From: Skeletonema tropicum
Taxonomy: Eukaryota; Bacillariophyta; Thalassiosirophyceae; Thalassiosirales; Thalassiosiraceae
Direction: 5' to 3'
Length of the DNA: 64,000 nucleotides
NCBI GenBank assembly: GCA_037178625.1
Contig: CM074148.1
Span: forward strand, 868,001-932,000
The stretch's first letter is position 1, and every line of letters starts with the position of its first letter. Of the stretch, positions 41,700 through 52,976 are shown piece after piece. A program made the position numbers and the translations under genes. Under the pieces are notes generated by a model. That model ran no database searches. It was given only the letters and a program-made list of their open reading frames with translations, and was not told the DNA's origin.

Positions 41700-42538
41700 A
41701 AAGGCAGTTGACTGTAAGTATGTATGAGAAGCATGTTCAAAGCATCCATTTGTGATCATGAATGAAGTCAGATTCAAATAATTCAAAGCATTCTGATCTT
41801 GGAGAAAAGCGAACCAAAAGAGGGTCTTTTTGTGAATGAAACCGTCAAGGCCCAACCCCAACCAAGTTTTGATACCAGACGACTACGAGCAGCCTGAAAA
41901 CGAAGGGCCTGCTAGGTCGTAAGAAGGCAGGTACGTTATTCGATCAATCTTGCTGACGCAGCCAGGTTCGCACTAAAACGTACCTGATCTTCAACTTTCT
42001 ACAATGCAAATGTCTCACTTTTTTATCGTGCACAGAAATAACCGAAAGCCCACTACATACAACATACCCACCTCGATCGAGCTGGCCAACTGCCTGTTGG
42101 AAGAATAAAGGACCGGTATGATGACGAGGAGAGGAGTACATGGAACCATCTAGAGAGAGGAGAGAGGTGCGTTGCTTGCTTTAGCTTGATTTTCGAGTGT
42201 AGAGACATTACAACATGATAGATGTTATGTGCCCTCCACGAATGTTTTGTAAACTCGTGTGTGTGTTTGCTGTTGTGGTCGGTCGGTCGGCCGATAAACT
42301 GCACGCAATCAAATCAATTTTGGTAGTTGGCTTGTTCTCGTTATGTTTGGTGTAATTGCTGCGCTGAAAAGGGCATTTTTATCGTTGTTTATGTATTTTT
42401 TGCTAAAACCCATCATATCCTTCGCTTTTTTAAAATTTATATAATTTCTACACAGGCAAATAAATTGATGAAATGATTCAATCATTGTAAGAAAACGAAA
42501 TCATACATTATAACAATATCAATATCATCATCAGCATC
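41700..42538. other. Intergenic / promoter of the 2,021-aa gene
   Basis: No supported gene. A GGTCGGTCGGTCGG run lies near 42279. The last 100 bp are A/T-rich and end in ATCAGCATCATG. Confidence 0.5.
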
Positions 42539-45500
42539 ATGTCGGCATTCACAAATAATACAAATCGCAACAACAAACGGAAATCCCCTCCCGAAACAAC
42601 AGCTACTTTACAAAGTTACAATCACTGGGTGGCTCAATTATCAGCTACTGCAGCTGCAACGAATACTAATCATGATTCTACATCCACCACTACTACTACT
42701 ACTACTTTGATGTCTCCTCCACGATTTCCACCACCGTCGCAGCAACATCATCAACATCCACATTTACAACCACCACATTATCAGCAACAACCACATGGAC
42801 GAATCATGACACAACAGCAACAACAATTTAGAGGAATGGCTGTGACAACCAATCATCATCCTCAACCACAACCACAACAACAGCAATATCCACAATTATT
42901 CACCTCCAATACTACTAATCCACAATTACAACAACCACAACATTTGGGTGCTCCTGCTGCTGTGTATGCTCCTCCCACAATAACTACAACAGTTGTTGAT
43001 GGTAATAATGCCGCTTCGACTAATAATACTACCAATACTGCAATAATTCATCCGTCATTTAGCTACCTCTCCATAACCACCAACAACAACCACCAAAATA
43101 ATACTACCACCAACAACAAACATCATGGTCTGCCACCACCACCACCACATCATCATCATCTGCACCATCCTCCACAAGCACTAACTGCACAACAAATAGC
43201 GGCATTACGAGCACTCAATGGGGGGAATGAACCAAGTGCGTTTCAAATTGTAGAGTTTTTGAATCTAGTGAATACCAATGGTGGTGTTGGTGTGAATGGT
43301 GGTGTTGGTGGTGTGAATGGAGTGACTACTACTACTGTGAATGGGGGAGAAATGCTACGTGGAGCAGCAAATGGTGGTGGTGTTTCAAATGTTGGATATA
43401 TCAATCATACAAATTATTTGTCCTTGGGTGGTAGTACTGAGAATGAATTGTCTTCCGTAGCTGCAACTGCTACTACTACTGCTACTACTGATGGAAGTAC
43501 TGCAGCAGCAGCAGTGGGAGGGGCAACAAAAAAACAACGTATTCCACCACCACCACCACAACAACAACAACAACAACATACACCACCACCACCACAACCA
43601 CAACAACATCCTCTAAATCTCTTTACCACCGGAACAACCCTCTCAAACTACAATTCGAAAATTCCCACCTCTTCCGGAATACAACCTATCAAATCCAAAA
43701 TAGTCTTGTCGAATATAACACGACGTATATTGAATGAATGTACGTATTTGTGTTTATTGCCCAATGAGGGATTTATTATGGAACAACAACAACAACAACA
43801 GAGTCGAAAGGAGGAGGAGGGGAGGGGTAGACGTGTCAACAATACCAAGTTGAAATCGACCAATCAATGGTTGAGAAGTGTGGTGACGTTGGTATATTCC
43901 TTGTTGAATTTGGAATCACCCAATCCAGTTGGATGGAATGATGATGATACGGATGATGATGATGATAAATCTACTACTACTACTACTACTACTACTACTC
44001 CTGATGCGGAGGATGATGATTGGATCATCAAGGGAATACAGTCGAAACTACACGGACCACAACCATGGCAATGTACACGTCCCTTCATTGCCAATGCAGT
44101 CTATCAACTATTAGAATCGGAGGGGTACACCAATTGGTTGACAAGTGATCATCGATGGAAGGCAATGGAGGTAATGGTACGACCTGTCATTCTACGGAGT
44201 TTGATTGCTTGGAAGCCACATGTATTTGGATGTCAAGAAGAGGGTAGTAGTGGTGTTACTGTATTGGTGGAACGATATTCGAAATTCATTTGGGAAAAGT
44301 TTCGATTGGAGAGATTGGGTACGATTGTGGATTGTAATGAGGCTTTGGTACCACCTCGGATTGAGTTTGTGTATATTTGTCAAGTGGCATGTAGTAGTTG
44401 TTCGGATTGGAAGGAGATTATTTTGGAAAGAAAGAACAAGTCATCATCAGCAGCAGTTGCAGTAGCAGCAGCAGCTGAGGTGGTGGAGTTGGTGGCAGAT
44501 GATAATGATAATGGTGGTGGAGGGGAGGAGAATGATGATAGAATGGATACTACTTCCACATCTGTCGAAGTAAGTCCTGATTCGGTACCACTATGTCTAC
44601 CCGTTGGACAAGAAGGGGGTGGTGGTGGTGCCAACGACGGAAACTTTCAATGGGAATCCAAATGGAATTGTGATTATTGTTCAGCATCATTTTTGAATTA
44701 TGATCAAGCAACAATTCATGAAACAGAGTGCAAGGCGAAGAAGAAGAAGAAGAAGAAGTCGCAGGCAGCAGCAGCAGCGGCAGAAGAAGAAGCAGAGAAT
44801 AGTGGAAATAATAATGTCGTTGTTGAGAACAATGATGTAGAATATGCCATTGAAGAGAAGTGGAAGTGTGATCATTGTACGGAATCTTTTCCGACGTATG
44901 ATGAAGCTGTTGCGCATGAAAATGACTGTCAGGCGAAGAAGAAGAAGAAATCGTCACAGGCGGCAGAGGCAGAGGTGGTAATTGATGATGAGAGCAAATC
45001 ACAGGAAATAATATCCGAGACGGTACAACAACAACATCATGATGGTGGAAATAATGTCGTTGAGAACAGTGTAGAGTATGCCCTCGAAGAGAAGTGGGAG
45101 TGTGAGCATTGTTCCGCATCTTTTCCGACGTATGATGAAGCTGTTGCACATGAAAATGAATGCAAGGCGAAAAAATCACATGCGGCAACAGAGGTGGTGA
45201 TTGATGATGACGACAGCAAAGTAGTAGAGGAGAGTAGTCCTGGGACGAAAGAGAGCAATAATGGCGAGGCGGCCGACGTTGCACATGTAAATGAATGTCA
45301 GGCGACATCATCACTGACGGCGGCAAAAGCAGCCAAGGATAACGACAGCAAATCGAGGGAAAGTCCTGCGATGAAAGCGTGCAATGATGGCGACGTTGGG
45401 CATGAAAATGATTGCCAGGCGGAGCCACTGACGGTAGAAACAGCGAAGGATGACGACGACAGCAAATCGAGGGAACGTGCTGAGACGAAAGAGAGCAATG

Positions 45501-48500
45501 ATGACGACGTCATGCATGTAAATGAATGTCAGGCGAAGTCACTGACGGCAGAAGCAGCTGTCCATGACGAAGCGAGGGAAAGTCTGGAGACGAAAGAAAG
45601 CAATAATGGTGATGTTACATATCAAAATGGAAGTCAGTCGAAGTCACAAGCGGTAGAAGCAGTGATTGACGATGATGAAAGCAAACCAAAGACTAGTCCT
45701 GAGACGAAAGAGAGTAAAGATGGCGAGGCCGATATTGATGTTGAGAGCAATGTAGAGGATGTCCTTGAAGATAAATGGAAATGTGATTACTGTTCAGCAT
45801 CCTTCTCTTTGTATGATGAAGCTGTTGCACACGAAAATGAATGCAAGACGAAGTCAGAAGCGGCAGAAGAAGCAGCGATTGATGATGAAAGCAAAGCAAA
45901 GACTAGTCTTGAGACGAAAGAGATTAATGATGGCGAGGCCGACGTTGAAGTTGAGAACAATACAGAGAATGTAATTGAAGAGAAATGGAAGTGCGATTCC
46001 TGTTCAGCATCCTTCTCTGTGTACGATGAAGCTATTGCACACGAAAATGAATGCAAGGCTGAACCGCAGGAAGTGGTGGAAAAGAAAGTGGACGAGATCT
46101 TGGGTATGAACGAAATTATTGACGAAGCGGCAAATCAAAGCAGCGTTGAGGGTGGAGGGGGATTTATTTTGGAAGAGAAATGGAAGTGCGATTACTGTCC
46201 AGCATCATTCTCTGTGTATGATGAAGCTGTTGCACATGAAAATGAATGCAAGGCCAAAATGCAATCAGCAGCGGCTGCTGATGCCACTACTGACGTAGAA
46301 TTTCAATCCAATGATGAGTGTGTCGAGAAGAGAGTAGAAGATGCAATGGAGGAACAGTGGCAGTGCGATTATTGCAAGGCACGTTTCAGTGTATTTGATG
46401 AGGCAGCCGCACACGAGGCAGAATGCAAGCGTCTGTCGGAAGCGGCAACTTCCTTGCCTGAAAATAGCAGTATACCAGAGAGAGATGCAGAGATATTACC
46501 TGGACACTCAGAGATTCTTGATGTTGAAAGTGGTACGGAATTTTTCACTTCCAATGAGCTCCGGTCGAGTATGTTGCAAACATTAGAATTATTGCATTAC
46601 GAGTATTTTCCTCTGATGAGTGGTGGGGATGAGAAACTGGGCGAAGTGTGTGAGAAAGTATTGAAATGTATGCACTCCGTCACTCCTCTTACCAACGGGA
46701 ATGTTGCTATATCAAAAAGGGAAGTTGAGCGTGTCTTGAACCATCTTGAGCACCAATCAGGTTACCTCTCATCTTTGAATGGACTTTTCCGAGTGCGAGT
46801 AAACACAACAGCTCTACTGGATGACAGCAGCCCAATGTCACCGGCCCAAGCCGTGAGATGTATGTCGTCGGAGCCTGAAGATACGGAAGAGGTTGTTGTG
46901 ACTTATGGCTTGAACTCTGACGGAGATCAAGTTATTATGGCTGCGAGTTCGCCTGAGGAAGTAGCCGCCAGCTCGAGAATGCCTCAAAGTATTGTCACTG
47001 ATATTTCCGACAGATCGAAGCCATGTGGGGAATGTATTCTTTGCAACGCACCTGATTGTGAGCGATGCTATGCGTGCCTTTCAAGAGGTCAGACTGAATC
47101 GGACATTTGTATTCGTAAGTCATGCTGCAAAATTCCATTTGAGGACAAGGCAAAGTCTATGGTGGGTTTCCCCCCTAATTGGCAATTTGCTTTTTGCGAC
47201 CCTAATATGGGGATCTTTGCTAAAGCTCCACGCCAAATTCTTTCGCTAGCTGGATTGGTTATGCGAAGGCCGCTATCAGTAGCCTGTCCAACACCAAGAT
47301 ATCAGTACTTCCACTCATTTCAAGCTGCTTTCTCGGTAGTCCAGCACAAGGACATTCGAGGGGCTGCAAATCTAGTTGAATCTTTCCTTTCGCATGTCCA
47401 TGGATCGGATGCAATGATTTCATATCCAGAGCACTTTTTGGTTGGAAGGAGGTTTTGTTTTGAGTTCACGAATATAAATGGGATGAACGTTGCAATGTTT
47501 GGAATAATATCAACATGTTTCAGGGAGAGTAGTGAAGCCGAAACTTACATTTTTATGATTCAGTACGATTCAGATTGTATCGAAATAGCACTAAAAAGTT
47601 TGGGCACCAACATTTCGCCGTTACAATTGATCTCGTCCGAACAGGCATGGGGTGGTTGTATCTCCTTTGAGCGAAAGGCTCGTATTCATGGACGCCAAAG
47701 TGTAGTCCGTTCTATTGATCAGGCAACTTCTGTCGAGTACTGGGTCACCCCTGACATGAGGATGGAAGAAATGGTTGAGCAAGAGGATGGCATCAAAGTT
47801 CCCATGCTAACCATTCTTTTGCGTGGCTACAAGTTTGTGTTCAGCGCTCATAATGATGACGAAGGTATTGCAGTCTCCGTATCATGTGCGCCAATGAATG
47901 GTGACAACGGCAACAAGGAAAAATCAATATTGAAACCGGGTGAATTAATCGATCTCGGGGTGTTCTGTCCACTGCTTGATAGTGATACAAAGACGTTGCC
48001 AGTTTTCATGCTGAAGAACTACATTCATGGCTTTTCGATCGACTCCTTCGCTGGAGATGGCAATGGCAATGTCTATGACTTAACTGACGATAGAAAGGGA
48101 ACGATGCATATTGCCGCAGAGATTAAAGTGCTCTCGTACGTGCGAAGCTGCAATGAGACAGAGGTTCCTACCGTACATGGCGGCCTTGATCCCTCTGGAA
48201 AAGTTCACCTCCTATTCGGGGTGCGATATCGCGGAGATTGGGAAGAGTACTCTTCCATCATGACATCAGAAATTCAACCAGTTTTTAGAGGTGAACAAAG
48301 AGAAGTCAACCTTGCAAGAAATTTGATGCTAAACGACCAAGAGGGGAAATATTGGTCAGCAATGACAAATCTCGGACCTGAAGAAATAATGCGATGTGCG
48401 GAATTCGTTGGGTCTCTCTTTATTGAATCACCACCTGTAGTGCTATCCATCGGAATGAGAGAGCGAATACTTAAAGCAGCGAATTGCCTGCGACACCGCA

Positions 48501-48604
48501 TTTCCGAATTAGGGGATTCAAGGCTGAACGTCGCGGACCAGCTTATCCAACATACAGTTGACCTAGTTCAAGCAAGCCGGCAAGAACACAACAACAACAA
48601 CTAA
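42539..48604 (+). CDS. Giant multi-zinc-finger protein (2,021 aa) with CXXC-like domain
   Basis: Single exon. Residues 1-380 are Gln/His/Pro/Asn/Thr-rich and disordered. About 380-640 is a better-ordered part (ITRRILNECTYLCLLPNEGF, WLRSVVTLVYSLLNLES, WKAMEVMVRPVILRSL). From 705 to 1,300 seven C2HC-type fingers follow the pattern W-x-CDYC-SASF-YDEAVAHENEC, separated by acidic Lys/Glu/Ala linkers. Between fingers 3 and 4 lie four remnants that keep only the second half (VAHVNEC, VGHENDC, VMHVNEC and a Cys-less VTYQNGS). At about 1,492-1,535 CGECILC, DCERCYAC and CIRKSCC resemble a CXXC domain, which binds CpG DNA in animals, though the KFGG motif is missing. The last 480 residues (from GFPPNWQFAFCDP) are globular and unassigned. 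Probably a nuclear DNA- or chromatin-associated protein. Confidence 0.82.
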   Translation: MSAFTNNTNRNNKRKSPPETTATLQSYNHWVAQLSATAAATNTNHDSTSTTTTTTTLMSPPRFPPPSQQHHQHPHLQPPHYQQQPHGRIMTQQQQQFRGMAVTTNHHPQPQPQQQQYPQLFTSNTTNPQLQQPQHLGAPAAVYAPPTITTTVVDGNNAASTNNTTNTAIIHPSFSYLSITTNNNHQNNTTTNNKHHGLPPPPPHHHHLHHPPQALTAQQIAALRALNGGNEPSAFQIVEFLNLVNTNGGVGVNGGVGGVNGVTTTTVNGGEMLRGAANGGGVSNVGYINHTNYLSLGGSTENELSSVAATATTTATTDGSTAAAAVGGATKKQRIPPPPPQQQQQQHTPPPPQPQQHPLNLFTTGTTLSNYNSKIPTSSGIQPIKSKIVLSNITRRILNECTYLCLLPNEGFIMEQQQQQQSRKEEEGRGRRVNNTKLKSTNQWLRSVVTLVYSLLNLESPNPVGWNDDDTDDDDDKSTTTTTTTTTPDAEDDDWIIKGIQSKLHGPQPWQCTRPFIANAVYQLLESEGYTNWLTSDHRWKAMEVMVRPVILRSLIAWKPHVFGCQEEGSSGVTVLVERYSKFIWEKFRLERLGTIVDCNEALVPPRIEFVYICQVACSSCSDWKEIILERKNKSSSAAVAVAAAAEVVELVADDNDNGGGGEENDDRMDTTSTSVEVSPDSVPLCLPVGQEGGGGGANDGNFQWESKWNCDYCSASFLNYDQATIHETECKAKKKKKKKSQAAAAAAEEEAENSGNNNVVVENNDVEYAIEEKWKCDHCTESFPTYDEAVAHENDCQAKKKKKSSQAAEAEVVIDDESKSQEIISETVQQQHHDGGNNVVENSVEYALEEKWECEHCSASFPTYDEAVAHENECKAKKSHAATEVVIDDDDSKVVEESSPGTKESNNGEAADVAHVNECQATSSLTAAKAAKDNDSKSRESPAMKACNDGDVGHENDCQAEPLTVETAKDDDDSKSRERAETKESNDDDVMHVNECQAKSLTAEAAVHDEARESLETKESNNGDVTYQNGSQSKSQAVEAVIDDDESKPKTSPETKESKDGEADIDVESNVEDVLEDKWKCDYCSASFSLYDEAVAHENECKTKSEAAEEAAIDDESKAKTSLETKEINDGEADVEVENNTENVIEEKWKCDSCSASFSVYDEAIAHENECKAEPQEVVEKKVDEILGMNEIIDEAANQSSVEGGGGFILEEKWKCDYCPASFSVYDEAVAHENECKAKMQSAAAADATTDVEFQSNDECVEKRVEDAMEEQWQCDYCKARFSVFDEAAAHEAECKRLSEAATSLPENSSIPERDAEILPGHSEILDVESGTEFFTSNELRSSMLQTLELLHYEYFPLMSGGDEKLGEVCEKVLKCMHSVTPLTNGNVAISKREVERVLNHLEHQSGYLSSLNGLFRVRVNTTALLDDSSPMSPAQAVRCMSSEPEDTEEVVVTYGLNSDGDQVIMAASSPEEVAASSRMPQSIVTDISDRSKPCGECILCNAPDCERCYACLSRGQTESDICIRKSCCKIPFEDKAKSMVGFPPNWQFAFCDPNMGIFAKAPRQILSLAGLVMRRPLSVACPTPRYQYFHSFQAAFSVVQHKDIRGAANLVESFLSHVHGSDAMISYPEHFLVGRRFCFEFTNINGMNVAMFGIISTCFRESSEAETYIFMIQYDSDCIEIALKSLGTNISPLQLISSEQAWGGCISFERKARIHGRQSVVRSIDQATSVEYWVTPDMRMEEMVEQEDGIKVPMLTILLRGYKFVFSAHNDDEGIAVSVSCAPMNGDNGNKEKSILKPGELIDLGVFCPLLDSDTKTLPVFMLKNYIHGFSIDSFAGDGNGNVYDLTDDRKGTMHIAAEIKVLSYVRSCNETEVPTVHGGLDPSGKVHLLFGVRYRGDWEEYSSIMTSEIQPVFRGEQREVNLARNLMLNDQEGKYWSAMTNLGPEEIMRCAEFVGSLFIESPPVVLSIGMRERILKAANCLRHRISELGDSRLNVADQLIQHTVDLVQASRQEHNNNN
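44657..46435 (+). repeat. In-gene tandem zinc-finger repeat array
   Basis: Seven complete finger units (near 44657, 44854, 45088, 45772, 45985, 46171, 46353) and four partial ones (45270-45640). DNA identity between neighbouring units is high (TATGATGAAGCTGTTGCACA in several), so the array has expanded by unequal exchange. Confidence 0.85.
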
Positions 48605-49366
48605 CTTTGACTCTTTGCGTATTGCAAAAGCGTCAGACCCAACTTATCGCGACTGAGTTATGATAATAATTAATACAAAATTAATACTCTTCAGATTTTA
48701 TCTATGACATCGCTTGAGTGTCGTGTAAACTAAGTGCCATCAGGAATAACATGTGTAGAGCATCTCTAATCTCTAAAGAAACCATTGTACGTACTTACCA
48801 CCTTCGTGTTTCCTCAAGTGTGACGCTAACAATTAAAGAGATTCAACTGAGCTCCTGCCCTTGCTCCAATGTCTTCGCCACAATGAAATGTAGAACAAGA
48901 CTTTCTACAAGGGTGCGAACTGTGAGAGTCTGCGGTTTCATAAGCCTGACCCGCCAAAACAAGTGGGCGAACAAAACCATTTTTTATTTTTTCACACACC
49001 TCCACCATGGTAAATTGGCCGTAGGGAGGTCGATAGGCTGACAAATGTACTCTACTTTATGCCCAAAACGATGATAGAACCGTTTTAGTCTATATCTCAG
49101 GAGATGAATCCTAGTCAGGATAGTTTGGGTTGCATCAGCCCCCCAAGAAACAGTGGTTCCATTCTAAGCTAGAGTTTTTTAGCCAAATTTGTCTAGCAAA
49201 TACTATGGGTAAACAAAAATGCATATCTCAGCGAGAAAATGAGATATTTGTACGATTCCTTTGTATACAATATTCGCATTAATACACTCTAAAGGACTGT
49301 ATCATTGGTTATGTCTATATCTTGTCTATATCTGAAATAAAATTCGGGGCTAGTTAGTAGGCCGCC
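48605..49366. other. No gene; region related to the 11.3-kb foldback element
   Basis: Near 49215-49310 AAATGCATATCTC and CTCTAAAGGACTGTATC resemble words at 11588 and 11659 inside the foldback element. AAGCTAGAG near 49168 also matches. It may be a degraded relative. No gene is supported. Confidence 0.4.
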
Positions 49367-49600
49367 ATGGTGGAGGTGTCAAAAAAATGGTTGCGTGCGT
49401 CCAGGGCGCGCGTAAGACAGGCTTATGCGGTTGAGAGATGTGCGAACTCACGTGAAAAAGAACCGGACGAGTCACGCAAACCGCGAACCGCAAACCGCAA
49501 ACCTCACACCGCACCGCACAGGAACAACCTCGAAGATGCAGCTGAGGCCTTTCCTCTGCCTAAAAGCTATGGGCAGTACATGAAGTGCCGTAAGGTGTAG
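49367..49600 (+). CDS. Small Arg-rich hypothetical protein
   Basis: 77 codons from GCCGCCATGG. Basic, with short doubling (KPRTANRKPHTAPH). No family is recognised, and it ends 73 bp before the MYND gene. It might be 5' leader sequence of that gene rather than a protein. Confidence 0.2.
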   Translation: MVEVSKKWLRASRARVRQAYAVERCANSREKEPDESRKPRTANRKPHTAPHRNNLEDAAEAFPLPKSYGQYMKCRKV

Positions 49601-49672
49601 TAGCTTCTCCTCTTAACATCTTTGTGAGTATACTTAGTGTTGGATGCTTTAGGATGCATCATCAGCATTGAA

Positions 49673-50482
49673 ATGGCGTCACGGAAGAAGGTCAAAGGGA
49701 GGAAGGCGAGGAGGACAGCAAAAGCAAATGATACAAAATGTCACCATGGGCTTGTTTCGGCAAACCGTCGGCAAAGTCACGGGGAGTGCCTGAACACAGC
49801 AAACAATCTGAAACTGAAAACCTGCCAAGGGTTTCTACAGAGATTTGTTCATGCCTTTGATGCTGCTGGAGGAAATTTTCCTGCAGCATATCATGCTTCC
49901 AAAGAGGCAAATGCCGAAGTGTGGAGTGATCCTGACAAAATGAAGTTTGTCATCTCATTTTTGATAACATGTGGGACGAGCAAACTTCTGGAAGGGCACG
50001 CTAAAATTGCAAGCAAATACGCTTCGTTGGCAAGTTACTTCGAGCAGTACCTGAAAGTTGAGCTCCTCAACTCTCGGCCGTACCCCAATTTTCCCAAGAT
50101 CAACGAGCTGTACTTTTCAGAGTAAGTCATTCAAATGTTGGTTGTATTTCTCGCGTGCTGGTTTTGCTCGCTCAAAATACTAACAATTTATCTATCTTCC
50201 AGCGAGCATACACTTGTCAGCTTCCTCAAGAAACGCATCCCCTGCTCCTGCTTGGATGAAAAATACGAAGAAGTGAAGTGCATCACAAAGTTAGGCATTT
50301 GCTGCAACCCCCAATGCCCTCTGCCAGGTGGAATTACAACGCGCAGTGCCACGAAGTGCTGCAATAGATGCCGCTGGGCAGCAAACTACTGTTCAGAGGC
50401 GTGCCAAAAGGCTGCATGGCCAGCGCACAAGGCCGACTGTGACTTCTACGTGGATTGCTTCAACTTCAATGCGGATCTGTAA
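49673..50482 (+). CDS. MYND-type zinc-finger protein, one intron
   Basis: Exon 1 49673-50121, intron 50122-50202 (81 bp, GTAAGT, branch-like ACTAAC, TTCCAG), exon 2 50203-50482, joined in phase 2, 242 residues. I chose the ATG at 49673 (MASRKKVKGRKARR); the upstream open part lacks an ATG. The N-terminus is strongly basic. The middle (about 45-160) is helical with CGTSKLLEGHAKIASKYASL. The C-terminal 60 residues hold a MYND finger (CCNPQC, CCNRC, YCSEACQKAAWPAHKADC). Diatoms have many such short proteins with a C-terminal MYND; it is probably a protein-interaction adaptor. It is co-directional with the small ORF upstream. Confidence 0.85.
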
Positions 50483-50700
50483 GCATCAAATGAGTAAAAA
50501 AAAAACATAACATTAGCTAGTATCTGTGCAGTTTGATGTTGGTTACCACATCCCACTTGGACATGAACTGAGTCCTTGGACATGAACTGAGTAACGAAAT
50601 AGATATTTGGTACCACCAAAGTGATTAAAACTGTTAAGATTACAAGAAGTGAAGTAGTATTCAACACTTGCACTTTTGAAGCTTTCACAAACAAACTTCC

Positions 50701-52976
50701 TCAATACGCCATATCCTCGCCTCCAGAAATCCGTCTATTGCCATTATTCCTCCATCTCAGTCTCGACATTGCCCTTCTACCTAATTGCCATATACTATTC
50801 AATGGATTGATGAATCCTTTCCTCACACTTCTCCAACCACCTGTCATTGCCAACATAAATAATTTCCTCACAGTTAAAAATGGACGCAATACTGGATCTT
50901 CTCCACTTCCATTCATATCATCATATTCTAATGCCAACGTGCTCGCTGCCTGACAAGCCGCCTCTGCATCTACTTCACACCGAGCCTTACTAACTGCAGC
51001 TGCAGCAGCAAACGCCGACGAAAGTATCGGGAAGGTCGACACGACAGCCACCTCCCCAAATGTCCCATACAATGACGAAACAGTATCAATAAATGGAAGT
51101 TCCACCGTAGCCGCCGTGGCAGCAGCACAAAACGCCGACAGGGCCGAAGTAAATGGTAAAATAGCCGAGTTCCTCGCCCCCTGATTGGCATAGGTATCAC
51201 AAACAGCCGCACTCCGTGCCTTCAATGCCACAGCATCCGTCGCTCTTGCCACAACACCTTCACACAATGCCAAAAAGTACGCACTCTGCGCAGCAGCCAA
51301 TGCCGCCACAACAATACATTTGGTACTCAAATTCGGTCCACCCACAATACTCCCAATAATTGGTGCGGGCAATACCGACCAGGCGAAGGACCACCATCGA
51401 TCAGTCTTCAACTTGGACCCCCTCACAATCTGTTCACTCGTTGACAACCACGTCCGTCCGACATTCCCACTCTTGGCAAACCGCCGCACACCCACATTAA
51501 TCGCCCGTCCAGCAAACTCCCGTGTTTCCTCCAATGCCAAATTTGCCACCGCGGCCGCCAAAACACTCACCAATGGACACAACAAATACAATTCCGTCCG
51601 TAGTTGGACCGACCCCGACAGCCGGAGTGTTTCAACAATCGTGGGAGTTAATAATGCAAAACTGGCACACTGTCGCACCCGACACCGAACACATAGTGGG
51701 GTGATGGCCTTGACACGTTCGGCACTTGCCAATAATGCCTCTGCCTCGGCAGCACATTGAATCGTATTGGCGGCAATTTCTTTCCCGTCGGCGACTGCCA
51801 CACGTCCCAGGTATTCACTCCCAATGGTAATGGAGGCAGTAAATGCCGCTGCGGCTGGGGCCAAAAGTTCCGTGACTGATGTACCCGGGAAGGCAATTGG
51901 TCCCATCCCAGATGTTACGATTGCACCGAATAGTAGGGAGAATTCGGTCTTGGAGAGTGTGATTTTGGAGGAGACGAGATTGTCGAGGAGGGACATGTCA
52001 CGTTCGAGTGTTTTAAGTGTTGTTTGGATTGGTGTTGGATCGTCTGGATTGGTTTGTTGTTGTTGTTCTAATTCTTGTTGTAATTGTTGTTCTAGTTGTG
52101 ATTGTTTGAATTTTGTAGTAGTTCGTGACTGAGTTGTTGGATGCAGATGCAGGTCGTTGTGTTGTTGCAGTATCTATTGATGACGATGCCATGCCATTAT
52201 TGTTGTTGTCCAATACATTTGACTCATCACTACTTTTCAATCTTCGTTTCAAACTAGGCAACCTCTGAATCAACTTGCTCATTCTCCCCCCCTCACTACC
52301 ACTACCATATCGTACATAACTCCCATTCACAGCAGCACTACCACTCCCCCTCATCAAAATCATTTACATTACTCCCATAACTCCCATTCGGAAATCCCAC
52401 CGATCGTCGATCACTCTCATTATCAACCGTACCACCCTCCGATCCATCCCATTGGACTACCTCACGACGGACATGGGCAAGTTCTTTACGTTGCCATTGG
52501 AGGAATTCGGTGCGACGATTACTACTACTGATGGAGCCTCCACCACCAGAACCACTTCCGAATGGTACACGGGCGATTAGTGGAGAGGAGGTGGTTTTTT
52601 CAATAAGGGAGGTGAAATCTTTTTCTTCTTCGTTGTTGTTGTTGTTGATAGTATTATTTGGGTTATTGTCGTTGTTGTTGTTTTCGTTTTTGAGAGTGAC
52701 GAATTCATTCGTGAGGCCCATTTGTCGCTTCGTTTGTGTTGGTTGTATGGAGGATGATTTCATCATCGTGCGGTGGTGATGGTGATGGAATGCCTCGACA
52801 ACAAGTGGAAGTGATGAGTTGTGGATTGTTATTAGTAGAGCGATGGAGAGGAGCAGTAGATTGTAGCTGCTGCTGCTGATGCTGATGATGCATCTGCTTC
52901 TGCAGCGATGGTTGGTTTGAAATAATGTCGTCATTATTTTTTTTTCTGTAGAGATTTTCGTTTCGTATGATATCAT
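50701..52976 (-). CDS. Possible plastid-targeted Ala-rich membrane protein, split by two frameshifts
   Basis: Three overlapping minus-strand frames (52976-52338, 52363-52013, 51996-50701) look like one gene. The N-terminus (ATG 52976 or 52934) has a signal anchor (YNLLLLSIALLITI) followed by LPLVVEA|FHHHHH, which fits the signal/transit boundary with Phe seen in diatom plastid proteins. At 52347 a five-G run shifts the frame; one G fewer joins frame 1 (NDFDEG) to frame 2 (SGSAAVNGSY). Near 52090-52140 a second shift leads into a Gln-rich helix (QLEQQLQQELEQQQ) and frame 3. Frame 3 (431 codons) is Ala-rich with several hydrophobic segments and the repeated theme AAAxAxxxxPFID; I recognise no family. 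Unseen introns are possible but no good GT-AG pair was found. Confidence 0.55.

Noticed and set aside
44550..45428. Minus-strand frame of 292 codons
   Set aside because: It is a shadow of the plus-strand zinc-finger repeats; its His/Ser/Pro-rich peptide simply reflects the repeated sense codons.
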